DNA of 64,000 bases from Chitinophaga pinensis (GTDB lineage: Bacteria > Bacteroidota > Bacteroidia > Chitinophagales > Chitinophagaceae): assembly GCF_007896845.1 (NCBI RefSeq), contig NZ_VOHS01000017.1, positions 58,669-122,668 on the forward strand. Reading direction: 5' to 3'. This document shows, one piece after another, positions 26,297 to 34,317 of this stretch. The notes below the pieces were generated by a model. That model was not told the DNA's origin. It worked only from the letters and a program-made list of their open reading frames with translations, and made no database searches. The position numbers were made by a program, and so were the translations under genes. Every line of letters starts with the position of its first letter. Position 1 is the stretch's first letter.

Positions 26297-27562
26297 TCAG
26301 AGCACCTTCATTTTCACCATTTCGATCCTCGTTTCAGTCACATTCAGCACATCAAACTCATAATCGTCTATGATAATGCGCTCTTTTAAGCGGGGAATCT
26401 TTTCGTGGTGATTGATGATATAGCCGGATAATGTTTCACTCTCATCCTCAGGAAAATCAAAACCATATTTTTCATTCAGATAATCCAGCTCCAGACGACC
26501 GGAAAAAATATATTCTTTCTCCGCGATCTGTTTTTCCACAAACTCTTCTACATCATGTTCATCTTTGATTTCTCCAAAGATCTCTTCCAATACATCCTCT
26601 ATGGTCACGATACCAGCCGTACCGCCAAATTCGTCCACTACCCATGCAATACTCCTATGCTCCTTGTTGAACTTACTCAGCAGATCAATTGCACTCATTG
26701 TTTCAGGTACCGCCAATATCGGGTGCAGGATCACGGAAATATCTCCCGGACTCTTAAACATATCCAGCTGATGGATATAACCGAGGATATTGTCGATGGT
26801 ATTTTCGTAAATGATGATCTTGGAGAGCTTCGTGTCTACAAACTTCCGCTGTGCAGCACTGATAGGGCTTCCTATTTCCAATGCCTCTATCTCCTTACGC
26901 GGAATCAGACAACCGCGAATTTTCACATGTGCCAGCGACAGTGCATTTTCAAACAACTCGGTATTCAGTTCCTGATTCTCCGTCATATGCTGCTGGGACT
27001 GACGTATAAAATGCTCCACATCCACTCTCGGGAAGGAAGTGTCCGTCTCTATAATACGTACATTGAACAGGTATTTCAGTATCCATTCAGAAATAGAGAC
27101 CAGCAGACTGCCTATTACAAACAGAGGCTTGGATATCACGGAAATGGGTAATGCAAAAAAGCTCAATAAAGCTTCCGGCCGTGAACGAAAAATAGCACGG
27201 GGAATGAAGAACCCGAAGGTCAGCAGTATTAATGTGCTCAGGATTACATCGATAAACAACAATACCGGCTGCAGATTCGTATTCTGCTGGGGAGGTAATA
27301 CAAGGTTCCATATCGGCTGGAAAAATCCGGCGAACAGAATGCCATATATCACCACAACAATAGTCAATCCTAACAGGCTGGTAGCCAGAAAGCGGGAAGG
27401 GTTGTCATTAAAGCTGGCCAGTATTTTACCGGTAGCTCGCCCCTGTTTCTTCTTCAGCTCAATGCTCAACTTGTTCACATTGGCGAATGCCGTTTCAAGT
27501 CCGGCAAAGAAACCTGCCAGCAATACCAGTGTAGCCAGGATCAGGAGTGTATAAGTATCCAT
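26297..27562 (-). CDS. CNNM/CorC-type hemolysin-family membrane protein (CBS domains)
   Basis: A 421-aa protein: an N-terminal DUF21 domain with four membrane segments (residues 1-190), two CBS repeats (about 200-335; ALSLAHVKIRGCLIPRKEIEAL and the later IAWVVDEFGGTAGIVTIEDVLEEIFGEI) and a C-terminal CorC_HlyC domain. Such proteins are linked to Mg/Co efflux; GldE of gliding flavobacteria has the same layout, but no gld genes are adjacent. The ATG at 27562 (MDTYTLLIL) is preferred because the longer frame starts at a TTG that overlaps the TACTTTTG promoter element. Confidence 0.9.
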   Translation of the reverse strand: MDTYTLLILATLVLLAGFFAGLETAFANVNKLSIELKKKQGRATGKILASFNDNPSRFLATSLLGLTIVVVIYGILFAGFFQPIWNLVLPPQQNTNLQPVLLFIDVILSTLILLTFGFFIPRAIFRSRPEALLSFFALPISVISKPLFVIGSLLVSISEWILKYLFNVRIIETDTSFPRVDVEHFIRQSQQHMTENQELNTELFENALSLAHVKIRGCLIPRKEIEALEIGSPISAAQRKFVDTKLSKIIIYENTIDNILGYIHQLDMFKSPGDISVILHPILAVPETMSAIDLLSKFNKEHRSIAWVVDEFGGTAGIVTIEDVLEEIFGEIKDEHDVEEFVEKQIAEKEYIFSGRLELDYLNEKYGFDFPEDESETLSGYIINHHEKIPRLKERIIIDDYEFDVLNVTETRIEMVKMKVL

Positions 27563-27568
27563 AGAGTT

Positions 27569-27576
27569 CAAAAGTA
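27569..27576 (-). promoter_or_regulatory. -7 element six bases before the CNNM-type start
   Basis: The minus strand reads TACTTTTG, then six bases, then ATG. An exact TAnnTTTG match that decides the start at 27562. Confidence 0.45.
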
Positions 27577-27644
27577 AGGAATTATAGATTCCACATAATA
27601 GGTACGGTCATTCCTTATACAAAGATTGCACCGGAACATTATGT

Positions 27645-28211
27645 TTACTGTCCAAGGAATCCGGTTACCAGTTTTTTTACTGCTGTGTAAGCCGTTTCCA
27701 GATCGTCATTCACTACTATTTCATCAAATTCATGAGAGAAAGACAGCTCGTAACGGGCCTTTCCCAGTCTTTCTTCCAGGGAAGCCTGCGTTTCTGTACC
27801 GCGTTCACTCAGTCGTACCCGTAAGGTATCCAATGTCGGTGGCGCGATAAAGATAGTGAGTACACCCGTATGGTACTTTTCCTTGATAGAAAGGGCCCCT
27901 TTCACATCAATATCCACCATAGGTACTTTTTCATTATCCCATATACGCTGTAATTCTGTTTTCAGGGTACCATAATATTTACCGGCGTACACCATCTCAT
28001 ATTCTGCAAATGCGTTGTCATCAATTTTCTGGTGAAAATCGTCCAGTGACAGGAAGTAATAATCTCTTCCATGCATTTCATTTTCCCGGGCAGTACGCGT
28101 TGTGGCTGAAATAGAAAAAGACAGCTGTGGCAATTCAGACAACAGCTTTTTTACGATGGTGGTTTTGCCTGCTCCTGAGGGAGCAGTTATAATAATAATC
28201 TTATTGCTCAT
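27645..28211 (-). CDS. gmk: Guanylate kinase
   Basis: A 188-aa P-loop kinase that phosphorylates GMP to GDP. The Walker A motif ITAPSGAGKTTIVKKLL lies at residues 8-24. SISATTRTARENEMHGRDYYF near 35 is the GMP-binding signature, with FAEYEMVYAGKYYGTL near 70 and VDIDVKGALSIKEKY near 98. Complete and of usual length. It lies downstream of murA on the same strand, separated by a long hairpin at 28248-28321 that may modulate read-through. Confidence 0.96.
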   Translation of the reverse strand: MSNKIIIITAPSGAGKTTIVKKLLSELPQLSFSISATTRTARENEMHGRDYYFLSLDDFHQKIDDNAFAEYEMVYAGKYYGTLKTELQRIWDNEKVPMVDIDVKGALSIKEKYHTGVLTIFIAPPTLDTLRVRLSERGTETQASLEERLGKARYELSFSHEFDEIVVNDDLETAYTAVKKLVTGFLGQ

Positions 28212-28247
28212 GTTCTGATCTGATTAATCCTGGTTCCGCTATAAATC

Positions 28248-28321
28248 ACAGGCTGCAAGCAATTGGTGCGGGCATTTACCATATTAAATATGATCGTTCG
28301 CGCCAATCTCTTGCAGCCTGT
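28248..28321 (-). other. Long RNA hairpin between murA and gmk
   Basis: Positions 28248-28259 and 28310-28321 pair perfectly over 12 bp (ACAGGCTGCAAG/CTTGCAGCCTGT). After a 2x2 internal loop, about nine more pairs (ATTGGTGCG against CGCGCCAAT) extend it inward. There is no T-run on the minus strand, so it is not a standard terminator. It may be a processing or attenuation structure in the murA-gmk transcript. Confidence 0.7.
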
Positions 28322-28339
28322 AGTATATCTTATAATACT

Positions 28340-29653
28340 TTAAATTCTCTTGATGTCTGCACCGAGTTTTCTCAATCGCTCGTCAATGTACTGATAACCG
28401 CGATCTATCTGTTCGATGTTCTGAATAGTGCTCTTGCCTTCCGCGCTCAATGCCGCGATCAGCAGGGACACACCCGCACGTATATCCGGAGATGACATGG
28501 TAATGCCTCTCAGTGCATGCTGTCTGCCCAGACCTATCACTACTGCACGGTGCGGATCGCATAATACGATCTGTGCACCCATGTCGATCAGCTTATCTAC
28601 AAAGAACAATCTGCTTTCAAACATCTTCTGGTGTATCATCACACTGCCTTTTGCCTGTGTGGCTACAACCAGCACAATGCTAAGAAGATCAGGTGTAAAT
28701 CCCGGCCATGGATGATCGGAAATTGTCAGGATAGAACCATCAAGGAAAGTCTGGATTTCATAACTATCCTGCTCCGGAATATAGATATCATTACCTCTGA
28801 TCTCCAGATTAATACCTAACTGACGAAACTTCTCAGGAATAATACCCAGATGTTCTACACCGGCATTCTTAATAGTGATCTCAGAACGCGTCATTGCCGC
28901 GAGTCCAATGAAGGAACCTATCTCGATCATATCCGGCAGCATCGCATGACTACAACCTTTCAGGGAAGAAACACCCTGAATGGTCAGCAGGTTAGAACCG
29001 ATACCGTTGATATTGGCGCCCATGCTGTTCAGCATTTTGCACAACTGTTGCAGGTAAGGTTCACATGCCGCGTTATAGATAGTTGTTGTTCCGTTAGCCA
29101 TTACAGCCGCCATCACGATGTTGGCAGTACCGGTTACAGATGGCTCGTCCAGCAGCATATAAGCGCCTTTCAGACCACCCTCTCCGGCTTCCAGACGGAA
29201 ATAGTTATCATCATTATCATACACGAACTGCACGCCCAATTTCTCAAAACCGATGATATGCGTATCCAGCCTGCGGCGGCCGATCTTATCACCGCCCGGT
29301 TTAGGGATATACGCTTTACCAAAGCGTGCCAGCAAAGGACCTGCAATCATAACAGAACCTCTGAGACGTCCGGATTTTTTCTTGAATTCTGCACTCTCCA
29401 GATAAGGAAGATTGATCTGGTCAGCCTGAAACTCACAGGTATCACGGCTGATTCTGTTGGTCTTCACACCCATATCGCCCAGCAGCTCTATAAGCAGGTT
29501 CACATCGACGATATCCGGGATATTACTGATAGTAACTTTATCAGCTGTCAACAGGACAGCGCTGATAATCTGTAAAGCTTCGTTCTTGGCACCCTGGGGC
29601 ACAATTTCCCCTTTAAGACGGTTGCCGCCTCTTACTTCGAAAGCACTACTCAC
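28340..29653 (-). CDS. murA: UDP-N-acetylglucosamine 1-carboxyvinyltransferase
   Basis: A 437-aa enzyme that transfers enolpyruvate from PEP to UDP-GlcNAc, the first committed step of peptidoglycan synthesis. It opens with FEVRGGNRLKGEIVPQGAKNEAL, carrying the Lys-Asn pair of the active site. A catalytic-loop region, PGGDKIGRRRLDTHIIGFEKLG, lies near residue 120; the usual loop Cys is replaced by Asp here (KIGRRRLD), as in naturally fosfomycin-resistant MurA. GSFIGLAAMTRSE and HPWPGFTPDLLS follow. The start is GTG, overlapping the upstream DUF4290 stop in a GTGA arrangement. Confidence 0.95.
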   Translation of the reverse strand: MSSAFEVRGGNRLKGEIVPQGAKNEALQIISAVLLTADKVTISNIPDIVDVNLLIELLGDMGVKTNRISRDTCEFQADQINLPYLESAEFKKKSGRLRGSVMIAGPLLARFGKAYIPKPGGDKIGRRRLDTHIIGFEKLGVQFVYDNDDNYFRLEAGEGGLKGAYMLLDEPSVTGTANIVMAAVMANGTTTIYNAACEPYLQQLCKMLNSMGANINGIGSNLLTIQGVSSLKGCSHAMLPDMIEIGSFIGLAAMTRSEITIKNAGVEHLGIIPEKFRQLGINLEIRGNDIYIPEQDSYEIQTFLDGSILTISDHPWPGFTPDLLSIVLVVATQAKGSVMIHQKMFESRLFFVDKLIDMGAQIVLCDPHRAVVIGLGRQHALRGITMSSPDIRAGVSLLIAALSAEGKSTIQNIEQIDRGYQYIDERLRKLGADIKRI

Positions 29654-30378
29654 TTGTTCCTGTTTTTATTGTATTTGTTGTTATTGTGCTTATTGTTATT
29701 CTTCTGATTGTTGCTTTTGAACTTCTGCTGGAAGTTCTTATTATTATTACGTTTGCTGCCGCCACTGCCGCCGCTGTTAGAAGAACGTGGCTGGTATTCG
29801 GCATTCGTATTAAAATTAGGGGCAGCAGCCATAGAAGCAGCAGTCGGTGCTGGTGAATGACCTGTCTGATATTCCAGACGGCCATCAGTGATACCGTTCA
29901 GTTCAGCCTTGATTGCATCGTCATGAACACTTTCCTTATGCCAGTTGCTATAAGCCAGTTTCATGTAGTTGCCTATACATTGGGTGAATCCTTCTTTCTT
30001 TTCAGGATTATCCTCGTTGATCGCTTTATCAATCACCATCTCCAGATTTTTACCAAAGTGGCGGTTACGGGGATATTTTTTAGGATAAGCCAGACGCTCA
30101 GGTTTTGCTCTCAGGGTCTCTCTGGTTGGAATCGGGTATGGAGATTCCACATCCAGTTTAAAGTCAGATATCAGAAACAAGTGGTCCCACAGCTTATGTC
30201 TGAAGTCCTCCACATTGCGCAGGTGAGGATTCAGCGTACCCATCAGCTCTATCAGTGACATCGCGTTACGTTGACGGTGCTCTGTATCCTCGATGCTGAG
30301 CACATACTCTATCATCTTTTGGATATTGCGTCCGTACTCCTTCATTATCAAATGGTTACGGGTTGTATTGTATTCCAT
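29650..30378 (-). CDS. DUF4290 domain-containing protein
   Basis: A 242-aa Bacteroidota protein. MEYNTTRNHLIMKEYGRNIQKM at the chosen start matches the DUF4290 N-terminus; the longer frame to 30435 adds 19 residues not typical of it. The conserved domain runs to about residue 165 (NPHLRNVEDFRHKLWDHLF, YPIPTRETLRAKPERLAYP, RHFGKNLEMVIDKAI). The C-terminal 60 residues are low complexity, rich in Asn, Lys, Gly and Ser. It overlaps murA by 4 nt, so it is translationally coupled to cell-wall synthesis. Function unknown. Confidence 0.88.
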   Translation of the reverse strand: MEYNTTRNHLIMKEYGRNIQKMIEYVLSIEDTEHRQRNAMSLIELMGTLNPHLRNVEDFRHKLWDHLFLISDFKLDVESPYPIPTRETLRAKPERLAYPKKYPRNRHFGKNLEMVIDKAINEDNPEKKEGFTQCIGNYMKLAYSNWHKESVHDDAIKAELNGITDGRLEYQTGHSPAPTAASMAAAPNFNTNAEYQPRSSNSGGSGGSKRNNNKNFQQKFKSNNQKNNNKHNNNKYNKNRNK

Positions 30379-30673
30379 ATCGCTACTTAAAATAATGTCT
30401 GTGTAAATTTTGAAAGGTAAGATCTGCTTGCGCATTCACAAAGCAACAAAAGCTGATTGGAGAACATCTTTGTACCTGGTCATCGTATCCAGGACGGAAT
30501 GACTTTTAATGTGAAAGCTACCGTTCCTTGCAAACTTATGAAAAATAGTTCAATTATATCAATAGTTAAATTCGTCCCAAAACAGTTTCTATGAAACATT
30601 CATGGCGCATTTTCATAATACCGTAACAGAGCGATTTTTTCGGAGATAACTGGTTTACAGATGGCCGGAGTAA

Positions 30674-30746
30674 AAGGCCGCTCGGGTTAACGGAGCAGGC
30701 GGCCCAAAAGGCAAAAGCACTGTCCCGGCCAGAACCGGGACAGTGC
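30674..30746 (-). terminator. Tandem terminators after tryptophan dioxygenase
   Basis: Read on the minus strand, a 12-bp stem GCACTGTCCCGG/CCGGGACAGTGC (30717-30746) is followed by TTTTGCC. Further on, a GGCCGC/GCGGCC stem (30676-30704) is followed by TTTTACTCC. Both lie directly after the stop at 30753. The remaining roughly 295 bp up to 30378 shows no gene. Confidence 0.8.
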
Positions 30747-30752
30747 AATAAT

Positions 30753-31679
30753 TTATTCAAATGCTAGTTTTCCCCAGTTTTCCAGTTCTTCTTCTGTCCA
30801 GATCTCAGGGAAGAATACGATACGTTTGTGGCGTGGAGGCAGGTACTGTTGCCAGTTAGTTCCTCCGGTAGCCGCAATATCTTCCGGTTTACGGTTCAGG
30901 TAGCGTACGGCAGATTTATAGTGCATCAGCGGCCATCTTACATTGATGTTCAGGTCGTACTCCTTCAATAACGGCATTACTTCCTCCTGTACTTCCTTCG
31001 GCAGCTGTTTATAGCGCAACTGCATATTGTTTTGCTGATAACGCTCTGCGAGGAACAGGAAATCGCGCATATATTTCTGCTCAAACTGGCGAAGGGTCAG
31101 CGTTTTTTTACCTGTAGCCAGTTCTGTAGCTCCACTGCGCCAGTAAATATTATCCAGTATTTCTGACAGCTCCTTCCCTTTCAGTCCTTCCCGCTGTTGC
31201 TCATAGACCAGATTTACCAGTCCGGTAGAGCAAATTTCTATCTTACGGAACTGACCACTCTGAAAGCCGCTGGCAGGCAATAAAGCCATCCTGAATTGCA
31301 GGAACTGCTGCTTATCCATGCCATCCACCATGATCTCAAATGAACTGATCAGGTTCCGGAAATAGTTATTGATACGCTTCAACTGTGTCTTAAACAGTTC
31401 CGCGGTCAATTCCGGCGCCTGACAAACCTGCTCAATAGCCTGTAAAGTCAGCTTGAAATAAAGTTCGGTAATCTGATGATAGATAATAAAGATGTTCTCA
31501 TCCGGTATCGGGGTCCGGGGATGCTGCAGGTTTAATAATACATCCAGTTGAATATAATCCCAATAGGTAAGGTAATCGGCATACAGGAGCCCATCAAGAT
31601 AAGATGAAAGATCCTGGCCCATTGCGGCATACTTCTCTTCCAGCCGCTTGATTTTGTCAGCGATTTCAGTTGTAACCAT
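30753..31679 (-). CDS. kynA: Tryptophan 2,3-dioxygenase
   Basis: A 308-aa heme enzyme that opens the indole ring of tryptophan to N-formylkynurenine. Diagnostic segments are YADYLTYWDYIQLDVLLNLQ near residue 27, PDENIFIIYHQITELYFKLTL near 58, FRNLISSFEIM and VRWPLMHYKSAVRYL near 270 with the axial-ligand His. GTNWQQYLPPRHKRIVFFPE closes it. Other kynurenine pathway genes are not in the window. The upstream neighbour is an Lrp-type regulator on the same strand, separated by a terminator-like stem. Confidence 0.93.
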   Translation of the reverse strand: MVTTEIADKIKRLEEKYAAMGQDLSSYLDGLLYADYLTYWDYIQLDVLLNLQHPRTPIPDENIFIIYHQITELYFKLTLQAIEQVCQAPELTAELFKTQLKRINNYFRNLISSFEIMVDGMDKQQFLQFRMALLPASGFQSGQFRKIEICSTGLVNLVYEQQREGLKGKELSEILDNIYWRSGATELATGKKTLTLRQFEQKYMRDFLFLAERYQQNNMQLRYKQLPKEVQEEVMPLLKEYDLNINVRWPLMHYKSAVRYLNRKPEDIAATGGTNWQQYLPPRHKRIVFFPEIWTEEELENWGKLAFE

Positions 31680-31703
31680 GATATAATAAGTAAATTAAAA
31701 GAA

Positions 31704-31756
31704 CCCTTCCCGGCCGCCTATGCATATAATATTACATATAAGCTGACGGGGAAGGG
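31704..31756 (-). terminator. Possible terminator between lrp and tryptophan dioxygenase
   Basis: An 8-bp stem CCCTTCCC/GGGAAGGG with a 37-nt loop; the minus strand continues with TTCTTTTAATTT. The long loop makes it weaker than the others. Confidence 0.5.
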
Positions 31757-31772
31757 TGCCGGGATCACTCCC

Positions 31773-32240
31773 TTATTCCACAACATTGATGGTGCGGTAA
31801 AAACTTTCCTCCAGCGATATCAGCGTTTCAGTCCGCTCTATCCCCTTTATCTTCTGCAGCTCGTCATGCAATATCCTCCTTAATTGAGTAATATCTTTAC
31901 AGATGATCTCTGCAAACATACTATAGCTGCCCGTTGTATAGTTCAGGCGCACCATTTCGGGGATCTTACGCAATTCTTTAGCCACAGTGTCGTACATGGA
32001 ACTCTTTTCAAGGTAGATACCGATAAAGGCAATCACGTCATAGCCGATCATTTTTAAATCTACATGCAATTTTGTACCTTTAACGATACCCAGTTCTTGC
32101 AATTTCTTCATTCTAACGTGGATCGTGCCACCGGAAACGAAAAGCTTCTTCCCGAGGTCAGCGTAGGAGATTTCTGCATTATGCATCATTTCACTGATGA
32201 TCTGCAAATCTAGTTTGTCAATATTCAAATTGTGGCTCAT
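31773..32240 (-). CDS. Lrp/AsnC family transcriptional regulator
   Basis: A 155-aa protein: N-terminal winged HTH (LDLQIISEMMHNAEISYADLGKKLFVSGGTIHVRMKKLQELGIVKG, residues 10-55) and C-terminal RAM/Lrp ligand-binding domain (GYDVIAFIGIYLEKSSMYDTVAKELRKIPEMVRLNYTTGSYSMFAEIICKDITQLRRIL). Members sense amino acids and regulate their metabolism; the adjacent tryptophan dioxygenase is a candidate target. The AT-rich upstream region contains an imperfect TTGAA..TTCGAA..TTCAA palindrome around 32285-32306 that could be an autoregulatory operator. Confidence 0.9.
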   Translation of the reverse strand: MSHNLNIDKLDLQIISEMMHNAEISYADLGKKLFVSGGTIHVRMKKLQELGIVKGTKLHVDLKMIGYDVIAFIGIYLEKSSMYDTVAKELRKIPEMVRLNYTTGSYSMFAEIICKDITQLRRILHDELQKIKGIERTETLISLEESFYRTINVVE

Positions 32241-32461
32241 TTTTACAATTTGTTTTGGAATGTATTAAACCTATATGCAAATATTTGAAAAATTTCGAAA
32301 ATTCAAAAATTTTTCTTAAAAAATTTTCAAGAAAACGGTTATGTCTTTAGATTTGCATCATAATAGTTCATCAAACGGCGCTTTTCTACAAACAGACAGT
32401 GTAAAAAACTGAACAGATTTGAAAAAATACCGCAAATTTTTGAATAACTAGATCTTTAAAT
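32241..32461. promoter_or_regulatory. AT-rich divergent regulatory region
   Basis: Lies between lrp (minus) and the tRNA-like RNA (plus). The stretch around 32281-32330 has phased A/T tracts and an imperfect inverted repeat centred on TTCGAA (32294-32299). No exact -7 consensus was found for either direction; TAGATCTTTA just before the RNA is a weak candidate. Confidence 0.35.
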
Positions 32462-32603
32462 TGTGGGGTGATGAAACTGGCAGACATGCCCTCTTGTCTC
32501 GGGGGTGGGGATCACAGGATAAACACAGCATAATGGGTTGACCACTAATCTTATTTGTGCTGCGGCTAACTGCCTCGTGGAGGTTCGACTCCTTCCCCTA
32601 CAG
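32462..32603 (+). ncRNA. tRNA-like RNA with GTC anticodon and 73-nt variable region
   Basis: All cloverleaf parts can be paired. The acceptor is 32462-32468 with 32596-32602 (7 bp, one G-U), followed by discriminator G32603. T32469 is at position 8. The D-stem is ATG/CAT (32471-32473 with 32485-32487), with a type II loop containing GG. The anticodon stem is CCCTC/GGGGG (32489-32493 with 32501-32505), loop TTGTCTC, anticodon GTC. The T-arm is 32579-32595 with loop TTCGACT. The 73-nt variable region (32506-32578) closes with GGGG/CCTC and holds an 8-bp hairpin (32526-32533 with 32555-32562). G2-C71, GTC, C38 and G73 match known Asp identity bases, but the D-arm is Leu/Ser-like. No CCA is encoded. 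A terminator follows. Confidence 0.72.
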
Positions 32604-32610
32604 CTATTTA

Positions 32611-32644
32611 AAAGCCTGCTTCCCTATGTGGAGCAGGCTTTTTT
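32611..32644 (+). terminator. Terminator after the tRNA-like RNA
   Basis: A 10-bp stem AAAGCCTGCT/AGCAGGCTTT (32611-32620 with 32632-32641) runs into a T-run to 32644. It starts 8 nt after the discriminator base, supporting an independent short transcript. Confidence 0.88.
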
Positions 32645-32709
32645 GATTTATTACAGGACTCAACTCTCCTATTCAGCCACCCGGCTGCTATCCCCGCCGG
32701 GAAAAACAC

Positions 32710-32717
32710 TATTTTTG
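32710..32717 (+). promoter_or_regulatory. -7 element five bases before the trmB start
   Basis: TATTTTTG (TAnnTTTG) is followed by five bases and ATG at 32723, implying a near-leaderless mRNA. Confidence 0.45.
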
Positions 32718-32722
32718 CAGCG

Positions 32723-33430
32723 ATGGGACAAAAGAAACTACAACGCTTCGCAGAAATTGAGACCTTTCCGAATGTTTTAATATACCCGGAAGGAATGCCC
32801 GGTAACTGGCATACATTCTTTAAAAACAATCATCCGCTTACGCTGGAACTTGCCTGTGGTAAAGGCGATTATACACTGGGCCTCGCCCGCCGCTACCCGG
32901 AAAAGAACTTCCTCGGCGTAGATCTGAAAGGTAACCGCATCTGGCGCGGCGCTAAAACTGCTATGGAAGAGCCTCTTCCAAATGCTGGCTTCCTCCGCAC
33001 ACAGATCGATAAACTAGCCAACTATTTCGCACCTGGAGAAATTTCAGAAATATGGATCACCTTCCCGGATCCATTCCTCAGGAACTCCAAACAGAAAAAG
33101 CGTCTGACCCACCCTAAATTCCTTCAACTCTACCAGCCCCTGCTGGCAAAAGATGGAACAATTAATCTTAAAACAGACTCTCCTGAATTATATATCTTCA
33201 CAAAAGAAGTGATCGAAGCTGCAGGCTGTATCTTAATAGAAGATATTCCGGACATCTATGCCATGACCGAAGTACCTCCCCTGCTGCAGATCCGTACTTA
33301 TTATGAAGGAATGCACCTAGAAGACGGCCGTACCATCAGGTACCTGAAATTCAGATTGCCTGAAGCACCGCTCGACTGGCGCGAAATAAAACTGCCTTCT
33401 CATGCAGAAGCCACTGAAGGAGACGATTGA
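32723..33430 (+). CDS. trmB: tRNA (guanine-N7-)-methyltransferase
   Basis: A 235-aa SAM-dependent enzyme that methylates G46 in the variable loop of tRNAs. LACGKGDYTLGLARRYPEKNFLGVDLKG near residues 45-70 is the SAM-binding site, and WITFPDPFLRNSKQKKRLTHPKFL near 115 is the TrmB catalytic signature. RTYYEGMHLEDGRTIRYLKF near the C-terminus completes it. It is located 120 bp downstream of the tRNA-like RNA and shares an operon with the DUF5522 gene, whose start overlaps its end by 29 nt. Confidence 0.95.
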   Translation: MGQKKLQRFAEIETFPNVLIYPEGMPGNWHTFFKNNHPLTLELACGKGDYTLGLARRYPEKNFLGVDLKGNRIWRGAKTAMEEPLPNAGFLRTQIDKLANYFAPGEISEIWITFPDPFLRNSKQKKRLTHPKFLQLYQPLLAKDGTINLKTDSPELYIFTKEVIEAAGCILIEDIPDIYAMTEVPPLLQIRTYYEGMHLEDGRTIRYLKFRLPEAPLDWREIKLPSHAEATEGDD

Positions 33431-33602
33431 CTTCTACTATAATGAACAGGGATACATGGTATTCACTGAACATTATCACCTGGAAAGGGGGTACTGCTGC
33501 GGGAACGGCTGTAAACATTGTCCCTACGGGTACGAAAAAGTACCCGAACCCCGGCGGACCACCCTACTTACCAACAGGCTGAACAGAGACAACGAAAAGT
33601 AA
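33402..33602 (+). CDS. DUF5522 small cysteine-rich protein
   Basis: A 66-aa protein with DFYYNEQGYMVFTEHYHLERGYCCGNGCKHCPYGY, the conserved core of DUF5522. Four closely spaced cysteines (CC..C..C) suggest a metal or Fe-S site, but function is unknown. It begins inside the trmB frame (29-nt overlap in a different frame), so the two genes are coupled. The fold of conserved residues makes it a real gene despite its size. Confidence 0.88.
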   Translation: MQKPLKETIDFYYNEQGYMVFTEHYHLERGYCCGNGCKHCPYGYEKVPEPRRTTLLTNRLNRDNEK

Positions 33603-33724
33603 CGTATCTTTCTACTACCTACAGTCCCCATTACCTACCGGTATAAGCCGGTCCTCCCCAAAGGATGGACATGCAGGATGTATCAGATTAGAAGGATTTA
33701 ACGACGACGATTTAAATTGTAAAG

Positions 33725-34243
33725 ATGTACTTTGGGTATCAGGAAGAAAGCATAGAGCAACCAAATAGTCAGACTGAAAACGATAATACCAATTGTCATA
33801 TGTCGGTACTTAAGCTAAAGCTGGATCATGATCAATTACTGGAGGATTTCTTTGAATCTACCCATGTTATCGGAATCGTATCCTCCGCACGCGACTATCA
33901 ACTCTGCTGGCAGATCAATAAGCATATGCACCTCGATTTCCGGATTAATAATTCTCTGGAAATTAACCTCTCCAAAAACAACAGAGCGTTCTATTTCAGC
34001 GTTTTTGAGTTTGAGGAACCAATAAAATCTTCTGTACATTATTTCTATAACAATCATTGTCAGGCAGAATACCTGCTGCCGGAACTCAAAAACGTAGACT
34101 TCCTCTGGATGGTCAAAGGAGACTACTATCAGTTAAATGACATCAAAAAATTAATCGACCAGTTACGCCACGTAGAGCTTGTACAATTAGTATCTTTATT
34201 GGATATTAGAGAGATTAAGAATAAGATGAACCTCATCTTCTAA
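33725..34243 (+). CDS. IPExxxVDY family protein
   Basis: A 172-aa Bacteroidota protein of the IPExxxVDY family. The name motif appears as LPELKNVDFLWMVKGDYY near residues 118-135. SARDYQLCWQINKHMHLDFRI near 55 is also typical. An alternative start at 33800 (MSVLKLKLDHDQLL) matches the usual family N-terminus better, so the first 25 residues may not be translated. Function unknown; genes of this family are often near housekeeping genes. Confidence 0.8.
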   Translation: MYFGYQEESIEQPNSQTENDNTNCHMSVLKLKLDHDQLLEDFFESTHVIGIVSSARDYQLCWQINKHMHLDFRINNSLEINLSKNNRAFYFSVFEFEEPIKSSVHYFYNNHCQAEYLLPELKNVDFLWMVKGDYYQLNDIKKLIDQLRHVELVQLVSLLDIREIKNKMNLIF

Positions 34244-34317
34244 CCGGTCCACCCCGGTTTCCTTCACCGAATTACACCCGTGAACAAGGCATTGTTTCAT
34301 GTTAAAATCCTTTTGTT

